Assembly: GCF_000266905.1 (NCBI RefSeq)
Contig: NC_018027.1
Location: 806,001 to 870,000, forward strand
Length of the DNA: 64,000 bases
Reading direction: 5' to 3'
From: Mycolicibacterium chubuense NBB4
Lineage (GTDB): Bacteria > Actinomycetota > Actinomycetes > Mycobacteriales > Mycobacteriaceae
Position numbers and translations under genes: made by a program. Of this stretch, positions 38,333-48,235 are shown one piece after another. The notes below the pieces were generated by a model, which was not told where the DNA came from, made no database searches, and saw only the letters and a list, made by a program, of their open reading frames with translations. Each line of letters begins with the position of its first letter. Within the stretch, counting starts at the first letter, position 1.

Positions 38333-39354
38333 CGCGCTACATCGTCGTCGGTGCCGGCGCCGTCGGTGGGACCGTCGGCGGTACGCTGGCACGCTCCGGC
38401 GCGGACGTCGTTCTGATCGCCCGTGGTGCGCACGCCCGCGCCCTCGCCGACTCGGGTCTGCTGCTGCGCACTCCCGACGGAGCCTTCGAGATTCCGGTGT
38501 CGTCCGCGGCCGGGCCGTCCGACGTCCGGCTCACGACCGCCGATGTGCTGGTGTTCGCGACCAAGACACACCAGCTCGAGGCGGCGTTGCAGGAGTGGGC
38601 CGACCAGCCCGTGCGCAGCGATGGGCGCGAGATCGGGACTGCGGCGCAGCACCTTCCGGTGCTGACGGCACTCAACGGCGTGGTCGCCGAGGAGATGGCG
38701 CTGCGGTTCTTCGCCCGCGTGTTCGGGGTGTGCGTGTGGATGCCCGCCGCGCACGTGACGCCGGGAGAGGTGATCGTGCGGTCCTGGCCGGTCGCCGGCC
38801 ACTTCCGCATCTCGCGGTGGCCGGCGTCGTTGACCACGGCCGAAGACCGTGCGCTGCTCGACGAGATCGCGGCCGGCTGGACCGCGGCGGGCATCTTCAC
38901 CCAGCTGCCGCCCGACGTCGCGCCGTGGAAGTACAACAAGCTGCTGAGCAATCTGGGCAACGCCGTCGTCGCGCTCACCGGGGCGGAGTCGGCCGGCCTC
39001 GCCGCCGCCGCGCAGCGCGAAGGAGAAGGGATCCTCGCGACGGCGGGCATCGAGTACGTCTCCTTCGACGAGTCGAAAGCCGCCCGCAGGCAAGGAGTGT
39101 CGATGCGCCCGGTGCGGGGCGTCGAGCACGTGGTGTCGAACTCCACCTGGCAGTCCCTGGCCCGCAGCAGCGGCAGCGTCGAAACCGACTACCTCAACGG
39201 CGAGATCGTGCGCCTCGCGCACCGGCTCGGGACCGCGGCGCCGATCAACGCCACGCTGGCCCGGCTGACCCGTGCCGCCGCGCGCTCCGGCCGCGCGCCC
39301 GGCGAGTACACCGCCGGGGAACTCGAGACGCTGGTAGGAGGACTCGGTGCCTAG
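38329..39354 (+). CDS. Ketopantoate reductase/6-phosphogluconate-dehydrogenase-like protein
   Basis: A 341-aa NAD(P)-binding protein of the ApbA/PanE type: Rossmann start YIVVGAGAVGGTVGGTLARSG (4-24), the DVLVFATKTHQL region, and a C-terminal helical domain with YNKLLSNLGNA (Lys as in ketopantoate reductase). The family reduces 2-dehydropantoate or other branched 2-oxo acids with NADPH. Start is a GTG overlapping the ATPase stop (GTGA). The end overlaps the rhodanese start by 8 nt. Its role in an operon with a HerA-like motor is unexplained. Confidence 0.8.
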   Translation: MTRYIVVGAGAVGGTVGGTLARSGADVVLIARGAHARALADSGLLLRTPDGAFEIPVSSAAGPSDVRLTTADVLVFATKTHQLEAALQEWADQPVRSDGREIGTAAQHLPVLTALNGVVAEEMALRFFARVFGVCVWMPAAHVTPGEVIVRSWPVAGHFRISRWPASLTTAEDRALLDEIAAGWTAAGIFTQLPPDVAPWKYNKLLSNLGNAVVALTGAESAGLAAAAQREGEGILATAGIEYVSFDESKAARRQGVSMRPVRGVEHVVSNSTWQSLARSSGSVETDYLNGEIVRLAHRLGTAAPINATLARLTRAAARSGRAPGEYTAGELETLVGGLGA

Positions 39355-40174
39355 CCGCGACGAAGTATTCATCACCGCAAGGGAATTGGCCCGGCTTCTG
39401 GACTCGGGTGAACCGGTCACGCTGCTCGACGTGCGGTGGTCGCTGCCCGAACCCGACGGCCGCGCCGCCTTCGAGCGCGGGCACCTGCCCGGCGCGGTGT
39501 ACGTGTCGCTCGACGACGAGCTGAGCGACCACTCCGTGGACGGACGGGGCAGGCATCCGTTGCCGTCGGGATCGGCACTGCAGGCCGCCGCACGCCGCTG
39601 GGGCGTCCGGACCGGCGTGCCGGTCGTCGTCTACGACGACTGGAACCTCGCCGGGTCGGCGCGGGCCTGGTGGGTGCTCACCGCCGCGGGCATCCCGCAC
39701 GTGCGCATCCTCGACGGCGGACTCGCCGCGTGGTCGGGTGAATTGACCTCCGGCGCAGTGACTCCCGTACCCGGCGACGTGACGGTCGACCACGACGACC
39801 TGTACGCGGGCGCGTTGCGGGCCGTCACCGCGGACGAGGCGTCGTCGGCGCAGGTGCTGCTCGACGCCCGCGCGCCGGAGCGCTATCGCGGCGACCACGA
39901 ACCCGTCGACCCGGTGGCCGGCCACATTCCGGGCGCCCGCAACGTGCCGAGCACCAGCCTGCTCGACGCCGCGGGCGGGCTGCGGCCCGCGGCGGAGCTG
40001 ACCGGGCTCCTGGGCCCCGTCGGCGACGCGCCTGCCGTCTACTGCGGCTCGGGCGTCACGGCGTCGGTCGTCGTCGCCGCACTCGCGTCGGTCGGGGTGG
40101 ACGCCGCCCTGTTTCCGGGCTCGTGGTCGCAGTGGAGTTCAGACACCGGCCGCCCGGTCGCTCTCGGTGACTGA
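39347..40174 (+). CDS. Two-domain rhodanese-like sulfurtransferase
   Basis: A 275-aa protein with two rhodanese domains. The first (residues 1-125; LLDVRWSLPEPDGRAAFERGHLPGA) lacks the active Cys. The second (130-270) has the active-site loop CGSGVTAS with its cysteine, preceded by LLDARAPERYRG. This is the thiosulfate/3-mercaptopyruvate sulfurtransferase layout. GTG start 39347. The end overlaps the convergent permease gene by 36 bp. Confidence 0.9.
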   Translation: MPSRDEVFITARELARLLDSGEPVTLLDVRWSLPEPDGRAAFERGHLPGAVYVSLDDELSDHSVDGRGRHPLPSGSALQAAARRWGVRTGVPVVVYDDWNLAGSARAWWVLTAAGIPHVRILDGGLAAWSGELTSGAVTPVPGDVTVDHDDLYAGALRAVTADEASSAQVLLDARAPERYRGDHEPVDPVAGHIPGARNVPSTSLLDAAGGLRPAAELTGLLGPVGDAPAVYCGSGVTASVVVAALASVGVDAALFPGSWSQWSSDTGRPVALGD

Positions 40175-41527
40175 GGGCGTCTCGTCCAGGTCGAGCACCG
40201 GGGTCGGCCGCCGGAAGCCCCGGGTGACGGCCAGCAGCCAGATGAAACCGACGGCCAGCCAGATCAATCCGACGACCAGCGTCTCCTTGGACAAGCTCGT
40301 CCACAGCCACGCGGTCAGCAGGAAGCCGATGGCCGGCAGCACGACGTTCAGGATGACGTTGCGCTCCCGCCGGTCGACGAAGTAGTGCTTGATCACCGAC
40401 AGGTTCACCACCGAGAACGCCACCAGCGCACCGAAACTGACCAGCGAGGCCAGGGTCGTCAGGTCGATGACGATCGCGAGCAGCGAGATCAGGCTGACCA
40501 CCAGAATCGCGTACACCGGGGTGCTGAACCGCGCCGACACGTGGCCGAAGATCTTGCGCGGCAGGATGCCGTCGCGACCCATGGCGAAGAGGATGCGCGC
40601 CACCGACGCCTGAGACGTCAGCGCCGAACCCAGCGCGCCCGCGACGTAGGCGGCGGTGAAGAAGGTGTCGAGGAACGGCCCGCCGGCGGCCACCATCACG
40701 TCCAGCGACCCGGAGTCGACGTCGCCGAACTTGTTGGACGGGAACACCAACTGCGACACGTACGACAGCACGATGAAGATCACGCCGGACGCGATGGTGG
40801 CGATCATGATGGCCTGCGGCACCGACCGTCTGGCGTCTTTCGCCTCCTCCGACAGCGTGGACACCGCGTCGAAGCCGAGGAAGGACAGGCACAGGATGGC
40901 CGCGCCGGCCAGCAGCGGGCTCATGCCGCCGGCGGTGCCGTCACCGGTGAACGGCGCCATCAGGTCGACGCTGCCGTAGCCGGTGGTCTTGACCACCGCG
41001 AGCACGATGAACACGACGATGAAGATCGCCTGCACGGCGATGATCAGGAAGTTGGCGCGGGCCACCGACACGATGCCGACGACGTTGAGCACCGTGACGA
41101 TCGCGATCGCGATGACGACGATCACCCACTCGGGCAACGCGGGCACGGCGGCGTTGAGATAGAGGCCGATCACGAGATAGTTCAGCATCGGCAGGAACAG
41201 GTAATCCAGCAGCAGCGACCAGCCGGCCAGGAAACCGACCGGGGCGCCGAACGTTCGCTGCGTGTAGGTGTACGCCGACCCCGCCACCGGGATCGCCCCG
41301 GCCATGCGGGCGTACGACAACGCGGTGAACACCATCGCGATCGTCGTCACGACATACGACAGCGGCAGTCGCCCGCCGGAGGTCTCGGTGACGATGCCGT
41401 AGGTGGTGAACACCGTCAGCGGCACCATGTACACCAGGCCGAACAGCACCAGCGACGGCAGGCCCAGCGCCCGCTTCAGATGGCCCTCGTGGGGGCCGGT
41501 GATGTACGCCTCTGCGTCCCTGGTCAT
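40139..41527 (-). CDS. Amino acid/polyamine permease (APC superfamily)
   Basis: A 462-aa APC transporter with about twelve membrane helices, a start LPSLVLFGLVYMVPLTVFTTYGIV and the APC-type segment GAIPVAGSAYTYTQRTFGAPVGFLAGW. It probably brings an amino-acid or amide substrate to the two hydrolase genes upstream in the same operon (16-nt gap). ATG 41527. The C-terminus overlaps the convergent rhodanese gene by 36 bp. Confidence 0.9.
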   Translation of the reverse strand: MTRDAEAYITGPHEGHLKRALGLPSLVLFGLVYMVPLTVFTTYGIVTETSGGRLPLSYVVTTIAMVFTALSYARMAGAIPVAGSAYTYTQRTFGAPVGFLAGWSLLLDYLFLPMLNYLVIGLYLNAAVPALPEWVIVVIAIAIVTVLNVVGIVSVARANFLIIAVQAIFIVVFIVLAVVKTTGYGSVDLMAPFTGDGTAGGMSPLLAGAAILCLSFLGFDAVSTLSEEAKDARRSVPQAIMIATIASGVIFIVLSYVSQLVFPSNKFGDVDSGSLDVMVAAGGPFLDTFFTAAYVAGALGSALTSQASVARILFAMGRDGILPRKIFGHVSARFSTPVYAILVVSLISLLAIVIDLTTLASLVSFGALVAFSVVNLSVIKHYFVDRRERNVILNVVLPAIGFLLTAWLWTSLSKETLVVGLIWLAVGFIWLLAVTRGFRRPTPVLDLDETPSVTESDRAAGV

Positions 41528-41542
41528 CGTCGCACCTTTCAG

Positions 41543-43147
41543 TCAGTTCTCGGCCCGGTACACCTGCGCTCCGCGCAGGTAGGTGGCGCGGATGCCCACG
41601 CCCGGCAGGTCCAGCGGCTCGGTGGCCCGCGGGTCGCGATCCAGCCATACCATGTCGGCGCTGGCCCCGGGCGTGATCACACCCCAATCGTGCTCGGCGA
41701 AGGCCTGATTGGCGACCGCGGCGGTGTACGCCGACAGTGCCCGCTGGATCGGCAGGATCTCGTGCGGTGTCCAGCCGCCGTCGGGCTCGCCCTCGGAGGT
41801 GCGGCGCGAGGCGGCCACACTGATGCCGTCCAGCGGGGCGCCGGAGGACACCGGCCAGTCCGAGCCGAAGCTCAGCGCCGCGCCGGAGGTGTCCAGCGTC
41901 CTGATCGGGTACTGCTTGTCGGCGCGGTCGGCACCGAGGCGCGGGATCGTCAACACCGTCATCAGGGCGTCGAGCTGCGCCCACAGCGGCTGCATGTTCG
42001 GGATGGCGCCGAGCGCGGCGAACCGGTCGAGGTCGGCGTCGTCGACCAGCTGGCAGTGGGCGATCACCGGCCTGCGGTCGCGCGGGGGATTCTGCGCCAC
42101 AACGTGTTCGATCGCGTCGAGGGCCTGGCGCACCGCGGCGTCGCCGATGGCGTGGATGTGGATCTGCAGGCCGAGCTCGTCGACGCGGCGCGCGGCCTCG
42201 GCCAGTGAGTTGCCCTCCCAGTTGCGCATGCCCGAATGACTGTGCAGCCCGGAGCAGTACGGCGCCAGCAGGGCCCCGGTCTCGTTCTCCACCACGCCGT
42301 CGGCGAAGAACTTGACGGTGTGCGCGCTCAGCAGCGGGCTGGCCGTCTCGTCGACCCTTCGGCGCTGCTCGGCGAAGTGCGTGACCTGGCTGTCGAAGTG
42401 GCGCGGGTCGGCGTAGAGGGCGAGATTGAACCGCATCCGCAGAGCGCGGCGGCGGGCCGCTTCGACGTAGGTGGCGACGTCGGCGGGTTCCACCCAGGCG
42501 TCCTGCACCCAGGTGACACCGCGGGCCAGGTAGTAGTCGGCCGCGGTGCCGAGTGCGTCGATGCGCGCATGCTCGTCCCGGGGCGGCATCACATTCATCA
42601 CCAGATCGGTTGCGCCCCATTCCCGCAACGTGCCCAGCACGGAGCCGTCGTCGCGACGCGGGATCTCGCCGAGCACCGGGTCGGGGGTGTCGGCCGTGAT
42701 GCCGGCGCGGTCGAGGGCCGCCGAGTTGCACCACACCGTGTGGTAGTCCCACGCCCGCAACACCACCGGACGGTCGGGCACGGCGGCGTCGAGCCAGCGG
42801 GCGTCGAAGAGGCCGCCCGGCGCCAGGCTGCCGTCGTAGGACGCCCCGACGATCCACTCCTCGTCCGGGTGGGCGTCGGCGTACTGCTTGACGGCCAGCA
42901 CGATCTCGTCGACCGATGAGCAGGCGCGCACCGGGGGGCCGACCGCCTCCAGGCCGCCGTAGAGAGGGTGGGCGTGGCCGTCACCGAAGGACGGCATCAG
43001 GAATCCGCCGCCCAGGTCCGTGACCTCGGCGCCCTGTGTGCGTGCGTCGGCACCGGTGGCGACGACGACGCCGTCGTCGACCAGGACCGCGTCGGTGTCC
43101 TCCCGGCCGGTCCAGATGACCCCGCCGGTGAACAGCCGCGGGCTCAC
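41543..43147 (-). CDS. Amidohydrolase (YtcJ-like)
   Basis: A 534-aa metal-dependent amidohydrolase of the YtcJ/N-acyl-amino-acid type: metal ligands in FGDGHAHP (residues about 56-61), IHIHAIGDAAV, VIAHCQLVD and FGSDWPV (Asp). These enzymes cleave N-acyl or amide groups. GTG start overlaps the preceding nitrilase gene by 4 nt. With the permease downstream and a TetR divergently placed it forms an amide-catabolic block. Confidence 0.87.
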   Translation of the reverse strand: MSPRLFTGGVIWTGREDTDAVLVDDGVVVATGADARTQGAEVTDLGGGFLMPSFGDGHAHPLYGGLEAVGPPVRACSSVDEIVLAVKQYADAHPDEEWIVGASYDGSLAPGGLFDARWLDAAVPDRPVVLRAWDYHTVWCNSAALDRAGITADTPDPVLGEIPRRDDGSVLGTLREWGATDLVMNVMPPRDEHARIDALGTAADYYLARGVTWVQDAWVEPADVATYVEAARRRALRMRFNLALYADPRHFDSQVTHFAEQRRRVDETASPLLSAHTVKFFADGVVENETGALLAPYCSGLHSHSGMRNWEGNSLAEAARRVDELGLQIHIHAIGDAAVRQALDAIEHVVAQNPPRDRRPVIAHCQLVDDADLDRFAALGAIPNMQPLWAQLDALMTVLTIPRLGADRADKQYPIRTLDTSGAALSFGSDWPVSSGAPLDGISVAASRRTSEGEPDGGWTPHEILPIQRALSAYTAAVANQAFAEHDWGVITPGASADMVWLDRDPRATEPLDLPGVGIRATYLRGAQVYRAEN

Positions 43148-44130
43148 TTCACCACCGCCGTGGCGCGGTGCCCGGCACCGTAGGGGTGTTGTGCGTCAAC
43201 GGCTTCGGTGAGGGTGCGGTAGGTGTCGGGGCGGCGGGTCAGCAGGAACGGGAACAGTTCCAGCCAGTCGCGGCGCTGGTCGAGATCCAGGTCGGCGATC
43301 AGCACCGCCTCCTCGTCGCGGGGTGCCTGCACCAGCACGCGGCCGTACGGGTCGGAGATGAACGACGAGCCGTAGAACGTCACGGTGCCCTCGTCGCCGA
43401 CACGGTTGGGCACGACCATGAACAGCCCGCTGCTGATGCCGTTGGCCACGATGACCTGTTGCCACAGCGGCCGGGTGTCGAACTCGGGGAAGACCGGCTC
43501 CGACCCGATCGCCGTGGGGTAGACCACGATCTCGGCACCGGCGAGCGCGTAGCTGCGGGCCACCTCGGGGAACCACTCGTCCCAGCAGGTCGGCATCCCG
43601 ATCCGGGCGCCGAGGCCGTCGGGTTCGTAGACGGGGTAGGGCTCGGCGCCGGGCCCGGGCCCGGGACGGAAGTAGGTGTCCTCGTAGTAGCCCGCCGAGA
43701 TCGGGATGTGCAGCTTGCGGGTGCGGCCGAGCAACTCGCCCGTGGGCGAGACGAGGATCGCGGTGTTGAAGCCCAGCCCGTCGTCACCGGGGGCGCGTTC
43801 GTAGAGGGAGGCGTGCACGAAGATGCCGTTGGCGGTCGCGGCGTCCGCAGCGAGCGCGAACGTCGGCCCGTTCTCGAGCTCCTCGGCCAAGGCCGCGGGA
43901 TGCTCGCCGCCGGGACGGTCGGCCGGGTAGCGCAACAGCGTGATCTCGGGAAGGAACACCGCGACGGCGCCTTCGGCCGCGGCCCGGTCGATGCCCGTGC
44001 GCAGCGTCTCGGCCAGCTCCCGGGCGTCGGGACGCCAGCGGTGCTGCACGAGGCCGACGCGCACCGGGGCGCGCTGCGAGTCCGTCGACCGCGACAGTGG
44101 TGCAGCGGCGGGGGCGGCGAGGACGATCAT
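43144..44130 (-). CDS. Carbon-nitrogen hydrolase (nitrilase superfamily)
   Basis: A 328-aa nitrilase-superfamily enzyme with the Glu-Lys-Cys triad: Glu62 (FLPEIT), Lys139 (RKLHIP) and Cys182 (PTCWDEWFPE). The CWDEWFPE loop is typical of N-carbamoylputrescine amidase-like members. It hydrolyses an amide or carbamoyl group, probably of the compound taken up by the permease and processed by the amidohydrolase. ATG 44130 lies beside a palindromic operator shared with the divergent TetR. Confidence 0.87.
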   Translation of the reverse strand: MIVLAAPAAAPLSRSTDSQRAPVRVGLVQHRWRPDARELAETLRTGIDRAAAEGAVAVFLPEITLLRYPADRPGGEHPAALAEELENGPTFALAADAATANGIFVHASLYERAPGDDGLGFNTAILVSPTGELLGRTRKLHIPISAGYYEDTYFRPGPGPGAEPYPVYEPDGLGARIGMPTCWDEWFPEVARSYALAGAEIVVYPTAIGSEPVFPEFDTRPLWQQVIVANGISSGLFMVVPNRVGDEGTVTFYGSSFISDPYGRVLVQAPRDEEAVLIADLDLDQRRDWLELFPFLLTRRPDTYRTLTEAVDAQHPYGAGHRATAVVK

Positions 44131-44140
44131 CGTGCTCCTA

Positions 44141-44159
44141 AAACGAATGAGGTTCGTTT
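44141..44159. promoter_or_regulatory. Palindromic operator in the tetR/nitrilase gap
   Basis: AAACGAA (44141-44147) and TTCGTTT (44153-44159) are exact inverted repeats around TGAGG, in the 72-bp divergent gap. It is the likely site for the adjacent TetR repressor, controlling both itself and the amide operon. Confidence 0.7.
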
Positions 44160-44202
44160 ATTGTGAACTGCATCACCCGTTGCCGCAAGAGGGGAGCCGC
44201 GG

Positions 44203-44802
44203 ATGGGACGACCTCGCCACCCACTGCTGTCGACCGACCGCATCGCCGAGGCGGCGCTCGACCTCGTGCTGGCCACCGGCGGCTTCACCATCACCGGGAT
44301 CGCGCGCAAGCTGCGCGTGCAGCCGTCGTCGCTCTACAACCACGTCTCCGGCCGCGACGACATCGTCGAACTGCTGCGCGAGCGTGCGATGTCGGAGGTC
44401 GCTGTGCCGGCCGACGACCCGGGCCGGCCGTGGCGCGACGTCGTCGCCGACATCGCGCGCTCGTACCGGCGCAGCTTCGCGCGCTACCCGCAACTCATCC
44501 CGCTGCTGACGTCGCACGCGGTCGACAGCCCGCAGGCGATCACGATGTACGACGCGCTGGCGGTGACGCTGACGCGGGCCGGCTTCACCCCGGCCGACAC
44601 CCTGCGCACGATCAGTCTGGTCGACTCCTACGTGCTGGGCTCGGCGCTCGACGTCGCCGCGCCCGACCAGCCGTGGCACACCCGCGCCGAGGTGGGGCCG
44701 GAGCTGGCCGCCGCACTGGCCACCGGTGCGCCCAAACCCGAGCGCGCCGACGACGCCTTCGAGTTCGGGCTGGCGGTGCTGCTGCGCGGGCTCAGTAGCT
44801 GA
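44203..44802 (+). CDS. TetR-family repressor of the amide operon
   Basis: A 199-aa TetR-type regulator: HTH at about residues 10-55 (IAEAALDLVLATGGFTITGIARKLRVQPSSLYNHVSGRDDIVELL), then a helical effector domain with TetR_C features. It is divergent from the nitrilase gene and probably binds the palindrome at 44141. Its stop overlaps the convergent acetamidase by 11 bp. Confidence 0.9.
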   Translation: MGRPRHPLLSTDRIAEAALDLVLATGGFTITGIARKLRVQPSSLYNHVSGRDDIVELLRERAMSEVAVPADDPGRPWRDVVADIARSYRRSFARYPQLIPLLTSHAVDSPQAITMYDALAVTLTRAGFTPADTLRTISLVDSYVLGSALDVAAPDQPWHTRAEVGPELAAALATGAPKPERADDAFEFGLAVLLRGLSS

Positions 44803-45805
44803 TCGCGCCGAGTGATCCTGCCGCTGAACGCAATTCGGCGTGCACACCGCCGTAGGCCGCTGCGGCGGGCAAGAGCCGCTTGTCGATCTTGGTCACCGAG
44901 CTGTAGTTGGGGTCGACGACGTTGGCGATCGGCGCGAGCGAGATCTGGGTCAGCAGCTGATAGGCGTCGAGCCGGTCGAGGCCGTAGAGCTCGCCCAGCC
45001 AGGTGATCATCTCGACCTGACCGGCCCGCCACGCCTCCTCCAGCGGCCGGCCCGAGCCGATGCACGCCAAGTGGGTGTCGGTCTCCAACCGGGGCCACAC
45101 CGGGCCGCCGCCCTTGATCAGCTCGACGATCGCGGTGACGTTCATCGCGCCTTCCACCGCGGTGCCGCACGACTCGCCCTCGCCCTGGCGGTAGTGGCCG
45201 TCGCCGAGCGAGAACAGCGCCCCGGGGACGTTGACCCGCAGATAGCAGGTCGCCCCCGCGGCCATCTCCGGAGTGTCCATGTTGCCGCCGAACACGTCGG
45301 GCACCAGCGAGGTGCGGACCGCGCGGCGGGCCGGAGCGACACCGACCGTGCCCAGCATCGGGTTGGCGGGCAAGGCCAGCCCGAAGTCGCTGCCCTGCGC
45401 CGCGAACGCCAAAGTATGTGCGCTGGAATCGTATTCGTAGATATAGGTGCGTTCGGGCAGCGGGTCCTGCAGGGTCGGGCTGACGGGCACACTGGTGAGG
45501 CCGCCGAAGAAGGGGATCAGCGTGGATGCGCCCCACGTGCGCGCCGGGGTCAGGTCGACCAGGTGGACGGCCAGCGTGTCGCCGGGCTCGGCGCCCTCGA
45601 TCCAGAACGGCCCCGTCTGCGGGTTGAGGTCCTCGGTGTCCAGTGCGGTGGTCGCGACGTCGGCCGCGCTGCTGATCCGGCCGCCGTACGCGTCCTCCGT
45701 CCACAGCGTCAGCACCGTCGGCGGCGTGATCCGCGCGACCGGCGCCGCACCGCCGAACGTGAACGCGAACTGCTCCGGCGTCGGGATGAAGGTGACGTGA
45801 TCCAT
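44792..45805 (-). CDS. Acetamidase/formamidase (FmdA/AmdA family)
   Basis: A 337-aa acetamidase/formamidase. Key family segments are ISSAADVATTALDTEDLNPQTGPFWIEGAEPGD (N-terminal beta sandwich), LPANPMLGTVGVAPA, DVFGGNMDTPEM and FSLGDGHYRQGEGESCGTAVE, the metal and active-site region. It hydrolyses short-chain amides to ammonia and carboxylate. ATG 45805 is preferred over 45814 because a GAGG lies 9 nt upstream. It lies convergent to the TetR and may belong functionally to the same amide pathway. Confidence 0.88.
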   Translation of the reverse strand: MDHVTFIPTPEQFAFTFGGAAPVARITPPTVLTLWTEDAYGGRISSAADVATTALDTEDLNPQTGPFWIEGAEPGDTLAVHLVDLTPARTWGASTLIPFFGGLTSVPVSPTLQDPLPERTYIYEYDSSAHTLAFAAQGSDFGLALPANPMLGTVGVAPARRAVRTSLVPDVFGGNMDTPEMAAGATCYLRVNVPGALFSLGDGHYRQGEGESCGTAVEGAMNVTAIVELIKGGGPVWPRLETDTHLACIGSGRPLEEAWRAGQVEMITWLGELYGLDRLDAYQLLTQISLAPIANVVDPNYSSVTKIDKRLLPAAAAYGGVHAELRSAAGSLGAISY

Positions 45806-45841
45806 GGGCGCCATCCTCGTCCCGCCGCGGCCGGTGCGCCA

Positions 45842-45854
45842 TACGATGGGGCCG
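45842..45854 (+). promoter_or_regulatory. Leaderless promoter of the Ddn-like gene
   Basis: TACGAT (45842-45847) is followed by a 6-nt gap and then the GTG at 45854, with no Shine-Dalgarno, so translation probably starts at the transcript's 5' end. Confidence 0.6.
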
Positions 45855-46282
45855 TGGCCGACGAGATGAGCGACGAACGCGATTTCAACCAGCGCAACAT
45901 CGACGAATTCCGCGCCAACGGTGGCAAGGTCGGCGGTCAGTTCGAAGGCTTCCCGTTGCTGCTGCTGACCTCCACCGGCGCCAAGAGCGGGCAGCAGCGC
46001 GTCAACCCCGTGGCGTACTTCGACATCGGCGACCGCATCTACATCGTCGGCTCCGCCGCCGGGCGGGACCGCAATCCCGCCTGGGTGCACAACATTCGCG
46101 TTCATCCGGACGTCACCGTCGAGATCGGTGAGGACGCGCCGAAGCCGTTCTCGGTGCGCGAGTTGCCCCGCGGCGAGCGTGACCGCATCTACCCGGTCGT
46201 CGTCGAGCGCGCCCCCGGATTCGGTGACTACGAGAAGCGCACCGACCGCGTCATCCCCGTCTTCGAACTCCTGCCGGCCTGA
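45854..46282 (+). CDS. Ddn-type F420-dependent nitroreductase family (DUF385)
   Basis: A 142-aa split-beta-barrel protein of the deazaflavin-dependent nitroreductase family (DUF385). It has the hallmark sequence TSTGAKSGQQRVNPVAYF and GSAAGRDRNPAWVHNIRVHPDVTVEIG, where the Ser/Arg/Lys residues bind F420 phosphates. Members use F420H2 to reduce quinones or nitroimidazoles. GTG start is set by the leaderless promoter; ATG 45866 is possible. Confidence 0.9.
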   Translation: MADEMSDERDFNQRNIDEFRANGGKVGGQFEGFPLLLLTSTGAKSGQQRVNPVAYFDIGDRIYIVGSAAGRDRNPAWVHNIRVHPDVTVEIGEDAPKPFSVRELPRGERDRIYPVVVERAPGFGDYEKRTDRVIPVFELLPA

Positions 46283-46299
46283 GGTATCGGTAGCCGGGT

Positions 46300-47406
<1,107 letters not shown>

Positions 47407-47458
47407 TTATCGAATCGGGCGCGCAGAGCGACCGTGAGGGGGCCGCAGCGCGCCGAAT

Positions 47459-48136
47459 TCACCGGGGGGAGGTGAGCAGGACCGGCCCCTGGGCCATGAA
47501 ACGCGGCGTGGTGCCGCGGTGTTCGTCGGCGGCGTGCACCGTGAACGGGTGCACCACGTACACGTCACCGGGTGAGCCCGTGGCGTGGTGCACGGGACGG
47601 TGCGCACTGGCCGCGTCGACGAGCGCAGCGGCCTCGACGGCGCCGAACAGTCCGTCCCCGAGCGCTGCGGGCGTGTCCCGGTGCGAACCCGCGCGCAGGC
47701 GGGTCGGGGCGTCGTCCGTCGAGACCTCCGACAACAGCGTCAGCACCAGCATCGTGTGCGGTCGGGCGCTCACCGCCCACGAGCCGTCGGCGCAGGGCGT
47801 GTTCAGGTCGATGTGCCAGCCGCGATCGTCGGCGGGCGGACGCACCGGAAACCGGACCGGGATGTTGCCGAGCGAGCCGCGGGGCACCCAGGCGCCGGCC
47901 CCGACGAGGCGGTCCAGCGCGTCGGCGAGCACTGGGCTGCGGGCGATCTCGCCGAACGGTCCGTCCCCGGTGAGGTCGGCGGTCCACACGACCGGCCGGC
48001 TCCAGTTCTCCGGCTCGTCGGGTGACAGACCGAGCCGCTGCCACAACAGTTCGCGGGCCGCATCGACGGTCTCCCGAGGGGCGGTGCCCGCGACGTGGAC
48101 GAACCCGTCGGCGAGGAAGGCGTCGACGTCGACCAC
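47459..48136 (-). CDS. PhyH-like Fe(II)/2-oxoglutarate dioxygenase
   Basis: A 225-aa phytanoyl-CoA-dioxygenase (PhyH)-type protein. The metal site HxD is in RGWHIDLNTP (His108, Asp110), and a distal His lies in VVHPFTVHAADEHRG near 196-201; the 2-oxoglutarate-binding Arg could be Arg207. It would hydroxylate a lipid or small molecule. GTG 48136 is the most convincing start (VVDVDAFLADGFVHV). It is a single gene without clear neighbours in a pathway. Confidence 0.8.
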   Translation of the reverse strand: MVDVDAFLADGFVHVAGTAPRETVDAARELLWQRLGLSPDEPENWSRPVVWTADLTGDGPFGEIARSPVLADALDRLVGAGAWVPRGSLGNIPVRFPVRPPADDRGWHIDLNTPCADGSWAVSARPHTMLVLTLLSEVSTDDAPTRLRAGSHRDTPAALGDGLFGAVEAAALVDAASAHRPVHHATGSPGDVYVVHPFTVHAADEHRGTTPRFMAQGPVLLTSPR

Positions 48137-48235
48137 CGTGCGAGGGTGACACAGTGGCCGGACTGCAGGCCAATGGTTTTCAGATCGATGCCGGCAAATC
48201 CCGCGCAGGCGCGCCGCATGCGGCATCGTTGAGAC

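Noticed and set aside
40385..42208. 600-codon plus-strand frame opposite the permease and amidohydrolase
   Set aside because: Composition is His/Arg/Asp-rich without motifs, and it runs antisense to two well-supported genes.
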